DNA from: Pelosinus propionicus DSM 13327
GTDB lineage: Bacteria; Bacillota; Negativicutes; DSM-13327
Length of the DNA stretch: 64,000 nt
Reading direction: 5' to 3'
Assembly (NCBI RefSeq): GCF_900114615.1
Contig: NZ_FOTS01000014.1
Location: 54,604 to 118,603, forward strand
The stretch's first letter is position 1. Every line of letters starts with the position of its first letter. The notes below the pieces were generated by a model. That model saw nothing but the letters and a program-made list of their open reading frames with translations. It had not been told where the DNA came from and made no database searches. Below, one piece after another: positions 9,057 to 18,239 of the stretch. The position numbers were made by a program, and so were the translations under genes.

Positions 9057-10787
9057 TTAAGCTTTAAACATCTGCATTATATTCTGTAATTCATCCGCCA
9101 TTTTAGCCAAAGCTTGACTAGCATCTGAGACTTCTGTACTAGATGCCGATTGTTCTTCTGTTGCCGCTGATACAATTTCTGTCTGTTCAGCTGTCATTCT
9201 ACTTTCCTTATCAATTTTTTGCACAGCAATAACAACTTGCTCACTTTCACTCGTTATTTGTTGAATCGCAGCAGAGATTTCATGAATTGGATCAGATATT
9301 TGTTTAATCATTTGGATAATCGCACTAAAACTTTGCCCTGCTATAGTTACGACATTCGTTCCGTTATCTACCTCCTTCTTACCTTGCTCCATAAAGATAA
9401 CCGCACTTTTGGTTTCTTGCTGAACTTCACTAATTAAATTTTCTATTTGTTTTGCTGCACGTTGGGATTGTTCTGCTAGTTTGCGAACCTCATCAGCAAC
9501 AACAGCAAAACCTTTTCCGCCTTCTCCTGCTCTTGCAGCTTCAATTGCCGCATTTAAGGATAAAAGGTTAGTTTGCCTTGCAATGTTTGATATCGTTTCA
9601 ACAATTTGACCAATTTGATTTGATTTATCCACTAATCGTCCAATTGCATTGGCTGTATCAGTCGTTTTTTCTTCAATCATATTCATCTGATTGATTACTT
9701 TTTCTATGACATGGCCACCATCATTAGCTACCCATTCCGTTTTCTCTGCCGCTTGAGATGCTATCACAGCGTGTTCAGCGACCTGCTGAACTCGTCTTGA
9801 CACTTGTCCAACAATTTGTGTTGTCGCATCGACTAACTTAAGTTGTCTTGCAGAAGCCTGCGCCACTCCTGTAATAGAAATCACCACTTGGCTGGAAGAT
9901 TGCGAGGACTGCTCAGCACTTGCTGTCATTTCTTCTGATGATGCTGCCAGTTGTTGTGAAGAATTTGCTATCTGGCCCAGCAAATTCTTTATCCCTTTAT
10001 TCATTTTATCAAGAGCTTTCGCTAATGTTCCAAATTCATTATTTAAATAAATATATTTTTCCGGTATCGTTTGCGAAAAATCCCCCTCTGTCATAGTATT
10101 TAAAAATTGGGTAGTATTTGTAAGTGGTTTTGTAATAAATTTAACAATAACCCATGCAAGTAAAATAATTGCTAGCAAATCAAATAGTATAATCCCAATA
10201 AATAATCGTATTGCATTTATAAAGTTATTTTTATTTTGCTTATTGATTTCACTAGCATTATTTGAATTATAAGCTGAAAGGTCATAATAATTATTGTGAA
10301 TTGCTTCAGAATAGGGACGTACGTTTTGATTAAATAACTCATACGCTTCTTTATTCTTATTTTGCATAATTAAGTTAATTACAACGGCTCTTGCCTCATG
10401 ATATTTATTTAAATTTTCATGTAAATTCTTCAAGATATCTATCTCAAGTTGAACTAACCTAGTTCCTTCATACTTTTCAATACTCTTATTAATACTGATA
10501 TCTCTCTTCGTAATATCTTGAAGCAAAGCTTTTTTATTCTCCTCTTTTGTACTGGTAAGTAAAAGCTCAAACATATCTGCATCAATTCCTCTAGACTGAG
10601 TACGGCTATCATTAACCCATTTGATAGGTAATAACCGCTCTGTATACATCTCTTCTACATCACTATTTGATTTTAATAAATAATGATATCCTGTATATCC
10701 TACAGTAATTAACGACAATATAAATGCAAAAATAAGTATACTTAATTGCCTAGCTATTTTTAAATTCTTGAGCCATCTCATTGCCAA
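9057..10787 (-). CDS. Methyl-accepting chemotaxis protein with four-helix-bundle sensor
   Basis: 576 residues: TM1 about 15-35, a periplasmic four-helix-bundle (4HB_MCP) sensor about 36-190, TM2 about 191-213, HAMP about 214-266 and a cytoplasmic signalling domain whose hairpin tip reads [20 protein letters not shown]. It would relay a ligand signal to CheA/CheW. It lies among pectin genes in the same orientation, which suggests it senses galacturonate or a pectic oligomer. The ligand is not evident. The start is TTG at 10787 with AAGGG 7 nt upstream; ATG at 10781 is the alternative. Confidence 0.92.
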   Translation of the reverse strand: MAMRWLKNLKIARQLSILIFAFILSLITVGYTGYHYLLKSNSDVEEMYTERLLPIKWVNDSRTQSRGIDADMFELLLTSTKEENKKALLQDITKRDISINKSIEKYEGTRLVQLEIDILKNLHENLNKYHEARAVVINLIMQNKNKEAYELFNQNVRPYSEAIHNNYYDLSAYNSNNASEINKQNKNNFINAIRLFIGIILFDLLAIILLAWVIVKFITKPLTNTTQFLNTMTEGDFSQTIPEKYIYLNNEFGTLAKALDKMNKGIKNLLGQIANSSQQLAASSEEMTASAEQSSQSSSQVVISITGVAQASARQLKLVDATTQIVGQVSRRVQQVAEHAVIASQAAEKTEWVANDGGHVIEKVINQMNMIEEKTTDTANAIGRLVDKSNQIGQIVETISNIARQTNLLSLNAAIEAARAGEGGKGFAVVADEVRKLAEQSQRAAKQIENLISEVQQETKSAVIFMEQGKKEVDNGTNVVTIAGQSFSAIIQMIKQISDPIHEISAAIQQITSESEQVVIAVQKIDKESRMTAEQTEIVSAATEEQSASSTEVSDASQALAKMADELQNIMQMFKA

Positions 10788-10839
10788 CCACTATCCCTTA
10801 CTATTAAATTAATACACTTGCCCTAAACTTAGAGCATAT

Positions 10840-10870
10840 GGAACCCGTAAGATAAATCTTCACGGGTCCC
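10840..10870. repeat. Intercistronic hairpin
   Basis: ACCCGT AAGAT AA ATCTT C ACGGGT forms a stable nested stem between the 31-residue protein gene and the chemoreceptor. There is no T-run on either side, so it is more likely an mRNA processing or partial termination element than a full terminator. Confidence 0.45.
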
Positions 10871-10883
10871 CCACTACGTTCAT

Positions 10884-10979
10884 CTATTTACTCTCTTTAG
10901 CAATTACGCACATGCAAGTTACTAGTACTCCAACGAAACAGCCTATAAAGCACCCAAGGGTAAATAACAATACTGACAT
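10884..10979 (-). CDS. 31-residue single-span membrane protein (DUF3789-like)
   Basis: An ATG at 10979 with GGGGGAG 5 nt upstream opens a 31-codon frame ending in TAG at 10884. The product starts MSVLLFTLGCFIGCFVGV and ends in KESK: one glycine-rich membrane helix with four Cys (10, 14, 22, 24) and a short charged tail. Size and pattern resemble the DUF3789 miniproteins of Firmicutes, whose function is unknown. It lies between the pectinesterase and chemoreceptor genes on the same strand. Support comes from the strong ribosome site, the clean hydrophobic composition and the following hairpin; expression is not demonstrated. Confidence 0.6.
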   Translation of the reverse strand: MSVLLFTLGCFIGCFVGVLVTCMCVIAKESK

Positions 10980-11067
10980 GCTGACTCCCCCATCCAAGTA
11001 GTAGCACGATAGACAATATAGTAAGCTTTTCGACTTTTCACAAGGGAACGGTTTACATTATCTCTTA

Positions 11068-12132
11068 TTATTCTTCAGGATCCCATCCATTTAATACATT
11101 TTCAATTGTATAATCTTTGGCACTTTCATCACTAAGCACAAACGTTTCCCTATACGAATTCATTTTTGCACCAGGACCTGTACTGCCATATTCATACATA
11201 CGGTTTTCTTCTGGCAAATCTTTTGACATCTTATCCCAGCCTTTAAGTGAAATATGACTATCCATAATACAATTAATGAAAGCCACTTCGCTGTTTACAA
11301 CCCCCCAAGCATGCCAAGGTCGTCCTAAATTAACAGAACCATCCGCAACTTCTGGTCCCTCTCGCATCAAATGACTGTTAATAATTAAAATACCATATTT
11401 CTGATTAGCATTTGTACTAGGAGCTGCGATATAACCACGCCTGCGTGAAGCAATATCACATTGATTAAAAACAGCCTGACCAGAACCAAAAATAAAATCA
11501 ACATTTCCAGATATATAAGAATCAAGAAAATAGGAACGACCAGCATCAGCAAAAATAGTATCTTGAAATCCCGTCACTTTCACATTACGAAATATGGCTT
11601 TATCGCTTTTACCTTCTAATTTCAATGCTACTGCTTGTGTATTTTTAATCTTTGTTGGATCATCTTTATCCTTTGCCGCATTACCAAGATAATCAAACCC
11701 ATTGTCAATGGTTAGATTTTCTGCTTGGAAATTAGTTGATCTAATAGTAAGTGTCGCGCAGCGCGATGTGCCCCATGGATTTCCTTGAGCATCCAACGTG
11801 GCAGCACTTGCATCATACGTAATTATGGTCTTATCTTTATCTTCCCCCAGCAAAGTAACATAGGATCGATCTACGTTCACCTTTTCATAATATTCTCCTT
11901 TTTTTATGAAAATCACATACTGTTGACGAGCAGTACCAGATGCATCTCTTATTGCTCTTCTTACATTTGAATACATCTTTACATTGTTAACTTCAGCCCC
12001 GCTTATTCCTTCGTAATTACTGTCTACTATAGCATCATAATGAACACCGGATGCCTGAGCCGCTGCCGGATACCCCACACCAACAAAAGGTAGTACTAAA
12101 ACATAGAATATCAATACGAAAAAATATTTCAC
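11068..12132 (-). CDS. Secreted pectin methylesterase (CE8)
   Basis: 354 residues with an N-terminal signal peptide (cleavage probably after AAAQA, about residue 27). The CE8 active site is complete: Gln166 in NTQAVALK, Asp191 in GFQDT, Asp212 in VDFIFG and Arg271 in LGRPW. It demethylates homogalacturonan so that GH28 enzymes can cut it. GTG start with AGGAGGAAATAAA upstream. It follows two SLH porins on the same strand, separated by 157 bp that contain an inverted repeat. It is paralogous to the CE8 protein at 20228 and the CE8 half of the protein at 22906. Confidence 0.93.
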   Translation of the reverse strand: MKYFFVLIFYVLVLPFVGVGYPAAAQASGVHYDAIVDSNYEGISGAEVNNVKMYSNVRRAIRDASGTARQQYVIFIKKGEYYEKVNVDRSYVTLLGEDKDKTIITYDASAATLDAQGNPWGTSRCATLTIRSTNFQAENLTIDNGFDYLGNAAKDKDDPTKIKNTQAVALKLEGKSDKAIFRNVKVTGFQDTIFADAGRSYFLDSYISGNVDFIFGSGQAVFNQCDIASRRRGYIAAPSTNANQKYGILIINSHLMREGPEVADGSVNLGRPWHAWGVVNSEVAFINCIMDSHISLKGWDKMSKDLPEENRMYEYGSTGPGAKMNSYRETFVLSDESAKDYTIENVLNGWDPEE

Positions 12133-12182
12133 TTTATTTCCTCCTTTCTAAACAAATCTATAAAAATTATTAATTTGTCCTT

Positions 12183-12232
12183 ACAACTAAGCGAAGCTTC
12201 ATTTATCTTACTAAATCTGCCTCGCTAGTTGT
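12183..12232. repeat. Inverted repeat between porin and pectinesterase genes
   Basis: Arms ACAACTAAGCGAAGC and GCCTCGCTAGTTGT pair over 13 positions with one bulge and one mismatch, around a 21-nt AT-rich loop. There is no adjacent T-run. It may stabilise the upstream porin mRNA or lower read-through into the pectinesterase gene. Confidence 0.5.
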
Positions 12233-12289
12233 ACTGGGCCCCTTTGAAGCAACTTTTTAAAATTAACTAATTACATTATGCCGCTTTTA

Positions 12290-13648
12290 TTAACGAACGC
12301 CAAAGCGAAGTTCTGCTTGGAAATATTTGTAATCCTTATATCCATTCCCAGTAATTGGCGACGCCTGGACATAATTTAGTTTCAAGTCTATATTCTCTTC
12401 AAAATAATAACGATATTCTAATTCCCATCCTTTTAGCCCTGTCGTCGTGTTAAATGTAACTACACCATTAGAGATTGATTTAACAGAATAATCGGTGATG
12501 ATATCATTCGTGCAAATATTCGCATTAGCCCCCATCTTTGCATAACGAAGCATCCATGTATGATATCCTGGCTTATAAGCTTGACCAGCAGCATAATCTA
12601 ACTGAAACTTATAGCCAGTGTTGCCGAATGGAACATTCGAACTTCTAACCGTATCAACCGTAAAGGTATGTCCTGATTTTAGTCCTGTAGCAGCACCGAA
12701 CTCAGTGAAAATCTTCGGTTCGTATGAACTGCGGTAGCTAGCAGTACGAATCACCGCCCCAATGATTTGTGTGGTTCCTGGTGGCAGCATTTCAGTAGCA
12801 TTCGAATCATCCCCCACTGAAGCCTTACCAGGACTCGTAGCAGAACCTCGAAGTGCATAATCAAAAGCATATGTTGCATACCGAACACCATCACTGCTTG
12901 TCACATAGTTATTCTTTGCCCATGTTTTGCCATAGGATACTGCAGATTTCATTTTATTGTTACCAAAAGCAAATTTGAATCCACTCATGTGTGTGTCGAG
13001 AACCATACCACTTTGTACTACATCACTAAAATTACCAACACTTAAGTTCCCGCCCTCAAATGGTCCTGCAGCACTAAAACCACCATAATATATAAAACCA
13101 CGAGTCTGTCCATCCTGCAGTCTTGAACTATAAAAAGTACCAGCAGAAAGCGTCCAACCAGAATTCATTTTTATGGTAGGCTGCTCTGAGAATATCCAAT
13201 AAGGTGTGATCGTTTTTGCCGCATTACTTTTCCCATAGTTCATATAACGATAATATAAATCAGTCTTCCAAATAAAAATATTTCCTTTCGCATTTCTTTC
13301 AATAGTCGCTTCCGCTTTTGCAATGCGTACATCAAGATCACTAAGCTCCTTATTATATTCATCAGCCAGTTTATTCATCAGCTTTACTGTTTTTTCATCC
13401 GCCTCTGTAGATCTTGGCAAAGCTTTGGCTACAATCAACGCCATCTCATAGCGCGTTAAGAGTCTGTCTTTGTTAAAACTTTTCTCATCATAGCCTTCAA
13501 TAATCCCGGCTTTTGCTAGTTGTACAATCGCATCATAAGACCAATGGTTGGCAGGCACATTTGTAAAAGTACCTTCTGCCGCAAATACCGTACCAACAAT
13601 ACTAAATACAAATAACAACATCAAAGATAGTAATAATTTTTTTTTCAT
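12290..13648 (-). CDS. SLH-domain outer-membrane porin (OmpM-type)
   Basis: 452 residues: signal peptide (about 1-23), one SLH domain (about 27-78: FTNVPANHWSYDAI and LLTRYEMALIVAKAL), a short coiled linker (about 85-115), then a long region of alternating aromatic/polar strands ending FQAELRFGVR, as expected for a beta-barrel. In Negativicutes such proteins hold the outer membrane to polyamine-modified peptidoglycan through the SLH domain and act as porins. It is 37 bp downstream of a homologous SLH protein and upstream of a pectinesterase. Within this island it may admit oligogalacturonides, playing the part KdgM plays in Dickeya; that is inference. Confidence 0.85.
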   Translation of the reverse strand: MKKKLLLSLMLLFVFSIVGTVFAAEGTFTNVPANHWSYDAIVQLAKAGIIEGYDEKSFNKDRLLTRYEMALIVAKALPRSTEADEKTVKLMNKLADEYNKELSDLDVRIAKAEATIERNAKGNIFIWKTDLYYRYMNYGKSNAAKTITPYWIFSEQPTIKMNSGWTLSAGTFYSSRLQDGQTRGFIYYGGFSAAGPFEGGNLSVGNFSDVVQSGMVLDTHMSGFKFAFGNNKMKSAVSYGKTWAKNNYVTSSDGVRYATYAFDYALRGSATSPGKASVGDDSNATEMLPPGTTQIIGAVIRTASYRSSYEPKIFTEFGAATGLKSGHTFTVDTVRSSNVPFGNTGYKFQLDYAAGQAYKPGYHTWMLRYAKMGANANICTNDIITDYSVKSISNGVVTFNTTTGLKGWELEYRYYFEENIDLKLNYVQASPITGNGYKDYKYFQAELRFGVR

Positions 13649-13685
13649 TTACTGCCCCCCTAATACGCCCGCGTTTTATTTATAC

Positions 13686-15089
13686 TTAGAAGAAGAACGC
13701 CAGCTGAGCACGGAACCATTTTATAACATCATAATCATTCCCATTAACTGGTTCTGCGCGAAGATATCTTACAGTTAGTAGTACATTTTTTATTGGAACA
13801 TACCGATATGTGAATTGCCAACCTTTCTGTCCATTCGTAGAATTGAGTGTAGTAACCTTCGTGGTAGTATTCCAACTAACATCTCCCATATTAGTAGCAC
13901 TAGTATACTGATAATTTTTGAAGTCATACCCTGTTTCAATGACTGCCTTGGCTCCAATCTTGACATAATCAAGTACCCATCCATTCGAACGTGGTACACT
14001 TCGATCCACTGTTTTATAGTTCAGGCCAACCATATAGGATGTATTATTATCATCAAAATTACTTTTGGCATAATCTCCCTTCAATTCAAGTTTCTGATTA
14101 AGTTTCGTATTAAATGCAGCCTCCCAAATGCTAGCCATTTGATAGGCATCATTATAGGCTTCTGTCCTATAAGCTGCAGCATGAAGATCCGTCCTGTCAT
14201 TTAAAGTATAATCTACTTTGAGTGCCGTTAAATTAACGCCAAAATATTGGTTAATATATGTTGGAATGACTTGCAGAGTACCATAGGAAGTATTAGAGTT
14301 ATCGACTTTCCCTACATAAACAGTTGTTTTCAGGCCTGTGTCCTTTTTGCCAAATTCAAACCTCGCTCCTGACATAAAATCATCATAGACCAGGCCATTA
14401 ATAATATTATCCTCCGCTCTGCCAAGGGTAAGAGTGCCGCCCCATACTTTTCCTGACACCTTATAACTTTTCAAATCAAGTAAACCTGTCAAGTGATTCT
14501 GAATAACATTATTGCCCTCAAAATTTTTGCTGCCCTCAGCCTTTACTTCCAACCGCCAGTTTTCACTCACGCGAGAACTCATGACTAGTTCTGTGGTATA
14601 AAAATGAAGATCTTGATACTTGTCGCGACCATTAATTATGCTTTGACTATAAGCTTTCCCATTAATGACTTTAGTCATATTATTAGTTTGAAAAGAAAGG
14701 TTCGTGCCACTCCAATCAATCAGGCTGGGCTCAGCTTGTGCAACAGCTCTTTCCAAACGAGTTACACGAACCCCCATAGCCTGCAATTCTTTACTATATT
14801 CAGTGCTCATTTTATTTACAAGCGTTTTTGTCTGGCTATCAGCCTTATCAATATTTTCCATTGCTTTCGCAACAATAACAGCCATTTCATATCGGCTTAT
14901 CACTGTATCGCCACGGAATGTTTTATCATCATAACCGCTAACAAGACCATCTTTCACCAATTGATCCACAGCCTTATAAGACCAATGATCTTTTGGCACA
15001 TCCGAAAAAGATGTCTCTGCTCCAAATGCAGTACTTGCGACACTTAGTGAAAATATAATCGCTAGATAAATCACACCTTTTTTTTTCAT
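13686..15089 (-). CDS. SLH-domain outer-membrane porin (OmpM-type), second copy
   Basis: 467 residues from ATG at 15089, which has GGGGGAAAAG upstream; the frame extends to 15116 without a site. Signal peptide about 1-23, SLH domain about 26-78 (FSDVPKDHWSYKAVDQL, VISRYEMAVIVAKAM), coiled linker, and a barrel region ending FRAQLAFFF with a C-terminal aromatic residue typical of outer-membrane proteins. It shares its layout and the closing motif (KGWxxxYRY, VRYLRAEPVNGNDY versus LNYVQASPITGNGY) with the 12290 protein, so the two arose by tandem duplication and have diverged. Co-location with TpsA upstream and pectinesterase downstream suggests a shared transcript. Confidence 0.85.
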   Translation of the reverse strand: MKKKGVIYLAIIFSLSVASTAFGAETSFSDVPKDHWSYKAVDQLVKDGLVSGYDDKTFRGDTVISRYEMAVIVAKAMENIDKADSQTKTLVNKMSTEYSKELQAMGVRVTRLERAVAQAEPSLIDWSGTNLSFQTNNMTKVINGKAYSQSIINGRDKYQDLHFYTTELVMSSRVSENWRLEVKAEGSKNFEGNNVIQNHLTGLLDLKSYKVSGKVWGGTLTLGRAEDNIINGLVYDDFMSGARFEFGKKDTGLKTTVYVGKVDNSNTSYGTLQVIPTYINQYFGVNLTALKVDYTLNDRTDLHAAAYRTEAYNDAYQMASIWEAAFNTKLNQKLELKGDYAKSNFDDNNTSYMVGLNYKTVDRSVPRSNGWVLDYVKIGAKAVIETGYDFKNYQYTSATNMGDVSWNTTTKVTTLNSTNGQKGWQFTYRYVPIKNVLLTVRYLRAEPVNGNDYDVIKWFRAQLAFFF

Positions 15090-15200
15090 AGCTTTTCCCC
15101 CTAGTTTTTGTTTCACTTATAAAATTATTACCACTCTACTTATTTCACTTACTGCATTGCTTTATCTCTGCAAGACAGAAACCATCTGATCCACCAAAGA

Positions 15201-18200
15201 TTATTTTTTCTTTTTGTTAGACTTAATAGATTTAGCTGGAGTCGTTGTTTGTGTTCCATCGACATTAACACCAGAGTCTACAATCTTAATGATATTACCT
15301 GATGGGTTTTCCACATTGGTATTGCCCTGCTCGGCAATACCTGCTAATTGTGCAGGTGTTTCATCAGCATCAACAGCTATTTCACTCACTGCATCAGACT
15401 GTTGTGCAGCAATTATGCCCCATTGCCAATTATCTTTTAAGCTAGAAGTAGCTATCGTTGGTGGTGCTGTTTTCAACGAATTCCCTGAAGTTGTTGTTAT
15501 CACCGTTGAGGTGATTGGTGTAACTGTATATGTGCCGGCATTTTCAAGAGTAGGTGCTGCTCCATCGGTAATATTCCAAACGGAGGTGTCATAGGCGCTA
15601 AAATTACTTGCAGTCGCCATCGCCGTCGTGGTCAGCCCTGTGGCTCCAGAGGTGACGCCAGAGCTGCTCTTTCCTGACGTTGTGGTATCCCAATAGCAGC
15701 TAGTATATGTTGTTGTACCAGAATTGCTTCCTACCAAGCCATATGCATTACTTCCAGTAGCAGTAAGTGTACCCGTACTGATAGAATAACTAACGGTTCC
15801 CCCCGCGCCTTTATCTTGTCCTATCAGACCACCAATCGAAGCTTGACCTGACAACGCACCGGAATTTAAACAGTTGATAACAGTGACTGCGGCACTATTA
15901 TTGACCAGCCCTATTATGCCGCCAATAGCCTGTATCTTTGTTCCAGTAACCGAACCACTAAAGTAGGAATTTTTGATAATAGTACCATTATTAGCAATCC
16001 CGACTAAGCCACCAATTCCATAAGCCTTACCAGTGGTATCCGTTCCCGTTACCGTATCACTGCTGTAGGAATCAGTAATCTTACCGCTGTTAACCCCTAC
16101 GAGACCACCAGCTCCTGTGTAATAAGTATTGTAAACACTAGTTGCTGTTACAGCACCTGTAGTGTAGCAGTTGCTAATCGTTCCTGTATTTATTCCCACT
16201 AGACCACCAACATAATTTAAGCCGGTAATACTCTCGTTAATTAACCCAAGATTGGTTATCGTACCCGAATTACTAGAAAACAATCCAACACCAGTACCTG
16301 TTGACGTTGTGTCGGTAATGGTAAGATTACTAATCGTATGCCCAAAGCCGTTAAGTATGCCGCTAAAACTGCTGATCGGAGCAGTCAAGGTTACAGTACT
16401 GGCATCGATGTCTGTAGTCAATGCATAAGTACCAGATGTATTAGTGCTTATGTTCAGCAAATCGGCAAGACTATTGACCAGCATGTATGCCGTATAAGAT
16501 CCAGTGATATAGGAAGAGAAATTCTTTGCTTTGGCATAACCGCCTGTTGGATTGTAGTAAATTGTAACCGTACCGCCACTCAAGGTAATAGGAGCTGTTA
16601 TCGATACCGTGCCTACACCAGTATTCGTACCGTCATCATTATATCCAGCCTTAAGTATAAGGTTGCCAGTACTGGTATTAGTGATGCTAGCCGTGATATT
16701 AACGTCATTATAAGCAGTCAGGGTTAAGGTATTACCACTTGTCCATGTTACGGCACTTGTAACATTCACGTCACCGTCGCCCTCTGCAGCACCGTAGCTG
16801 GATTTGATTTCTATATTGGCAGTTTCCAGAGCTGCAGCCAATTCTGCCGACGTCATGTCGCCGTACAAATCGTCAATAGTATAATTTGTAGGATCAAGAA
16901 GTAAGGTACCAGTAGTACCATTCGCAGCAGTAAGATCTGTTGTCCCTTTATATACTAATTTTTCCTTACCCGAGACCTCAGCATTGCCGCCGTCTCCGCT
17001 AGTTGCCCCGCCTTTCGCGGAGATGGTTCCGTAGTAGTTAGTGGTACCATCAGCCCAAACCACTACTGTACCGCCGTCTCCGTTTGTAATTGCATCTGCA
17101 TTAATCGTAGCAGTAGCCGCTACAGTCGTTGTCGTTGCATTTTGCTCTGTTCCTTGGCCTTGAGCATTCCCACCAATAAGTGCGGTTCCTCCGCCCGCAT
17201 CCCCAGATACATTTACTAGTGCACCATCTGTAAGCTCCACTGTTTCGCCCAGTACTTTGACCGTACCGCCAGTTTGACCTGTTGCCAAGCCAGATGCATC
17301 CAGCGTACCGCTGTTTGTCACAGTACCACTGGTACCTCCGTCAAGGATAATAACACCATTGACATTTTTTATACTTCTCGCCTGAATGATCCCGCTATTA
17401 TTGACTACCGTACCAGGCAACGTATCCGTCGATTTAGCCGTCAGGACAACTTTTCCCCCATCAGCCTGAATCAGGTTATTGTTTTCTGCCAATGCTGCTA
17501 CTGCACCCTTGTCTACACTTAAACTCAACAGCCCATCACCGTCAAAGTCGATGCTAATTTGGTTCCCGGCCCCAAGAGCTACCGTACCTTGATTAGCAAT
17601 AATCGTCCCTTGATTAGAAACTTGGTTGCCCAATAATACTACATAACCGCCATCACTTGCAGTAATCGTCCCCTGATTGACAACAGTCCCACCAGTACCA
17701 CTGAATGTATAATTGTCCGCCAGAAGATCACTATCCGAAATATCCAAAGTAGACGCTATTAAGCTGCCTACACTGACCTGAGCGCTTGATCCAAATAATA
17801 CGCCGTTAGGATTAATTAAATACACGATTCCATTAGCACTGAGTACACCATAAATGTATGATGCGTCAGATCCGACAACCCGATTGACTGCTACCGAAGT
17901 ACTCGTCGGCTGAACAAAGACTACTGTTTCATTAGCAGCAATATTAAAGCTATCCCAATTAATCCCCAGCTTATCACTTGTCTGGGTAATGGTTGTAGTC
18001 GTTCCTGCCTGAGTAATTTCTCCAGTACCAGTAGTGACCACACCATTTGTCGGGCTTGCATATCCTCCTGTCATACTGCTCAAAAATGCGCCTGTCACTA
18101 AGATTGGTAACAAGAATTTTCTTGTTAGATTGAGACTCTTGCTGCCAATATGAATATGTTCCATGATCTGCTGGCGTACATTCACATCATAACGTCCCCA

Positions 18201-18224
18201 ATTTCGCCGCCATTTTCTTTGCAT
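15201..18224 (-). CDS. Two-partner secretion exoprotein (TpsA, filamentous-haemagglutinin family) with GLUG repeats
   Basis: 1007 residues. A long basic N-terminus (about 1-57) carries an extended signal peptide ending near GGYAS. The TPS secretion domain follows (about 58-310) with the hallmark VYLINPNGVLFG near residue 140. Residues about 620-870 hold GLUG-type repeats (GGLVGxNxGxIxxxY) as in NYVGGLVGINTGTISNCY and AGGLVGVNSGKITDSY, followed by a CYWDTTTSG end piece. The C-terminus is a lysine tail (KSNKKKK). ATG start with AGGAGG 8 nt upstream, 15 bp after tpsB. Predicted to be a beta-helical surface or released adhesin; in this setting it could bind plant cell-wall polymer. No protease or toxin domain was recognised. 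Confidence 0.88.
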   Translation of the reverse strand: MQRKWRRNWGRYDVNVRQQIMEHIHIGSKSLNLTRKFLLPILVTGAFLSSMTGGYASPTNGVVTTGTGEITQAGTTTTITQTSDKLGINWDSFNIAANETVVFVQPTSTSVAVNRVVGSDASYIYGVLSANGIVYLINPNGVLFGSSAQVSVGSLIASTLDISDSDLLADNYTFSGTGGTVVNQGTITASDGGYVVLLGNQVSNQGTIIANQGTVALGAGNQISIDFDGDGLLSLSVDKGAVAALAENNNLIQADGGKVVLTAKSTDTLPGTVVNNSGIIQARSIKNVNGVIILDGGTSGTVTNSGTLDASGLATGQTGGTVKVLGETVELTDGALVNVSGDAGGGTALIGGNAQGQGTEQNATTTTVAATATINADAITNGDGGTVVVWADGTTNYYGTISAKGGATSGDGGNAEVSGKEKLVYKGTTDLTAANGTTGTLLLDPTNYTIDDLYGDMTSAELAAALETANIEIKSSYGAAEGDGDVNVTSAVTWTSGNTLTLTAYNDVNITASITNTSTGNLILKAGYNDDGTNTGVGTVSITAPITLSGGTVTIYYNPTGGYAKAKNFSSYITGSYTAYMLVNSLADLLNISTNTSGTYALTTDIDASTVTLTAPISSFSGILNGFGHTISNLTITDTTSTGTGVGLFSSNSGTITNLGLINESITGLNYVGGLVGINTGTISNCYTTGAVTATSVYNTYYTGAGGLVGVNSGKITDSYSSDTVTGTDTTGKAYGIGGLVGIANNGTIIKNSYFSGSVTGTKIQAIGGIIGLVNNSAAVTVINCLNSGALSGQASIGGLIGQDKGAGGTVSYSISTGTLTATGSNAYGLVGSNSGTTTYTSCYWDTTTSGKSSSGVTSGATGLTTTAMATASNFSAYDTSVWNITDGAAPTLENAGTYTVTPITSTVITTTSGNSLKTAPPTIATSSLKDNWQWGIIAAQQSDAVSEIAVDADETPAQLAGIAEQGNTNVENPSGNIIKIVDSGVNVDGTQTTTPAKSIKSNKKKK

Positions 18225-18239
18225 TATTGTTTCCTCCTC

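Noticed and set aside
14604..15047. 147-codon plus-strand frame opposite the SLH porin gene
   Set aside because: Antisense shadow of the 13686-15089 gene, no ribosome site, composition unlike a protein of this genome.
15214..15594. 126-codon plus-strand frame opposite tpsA
   Set aside because: Shadow created by the repetitive Thr/Ser/Val-rich composition of TpsA.
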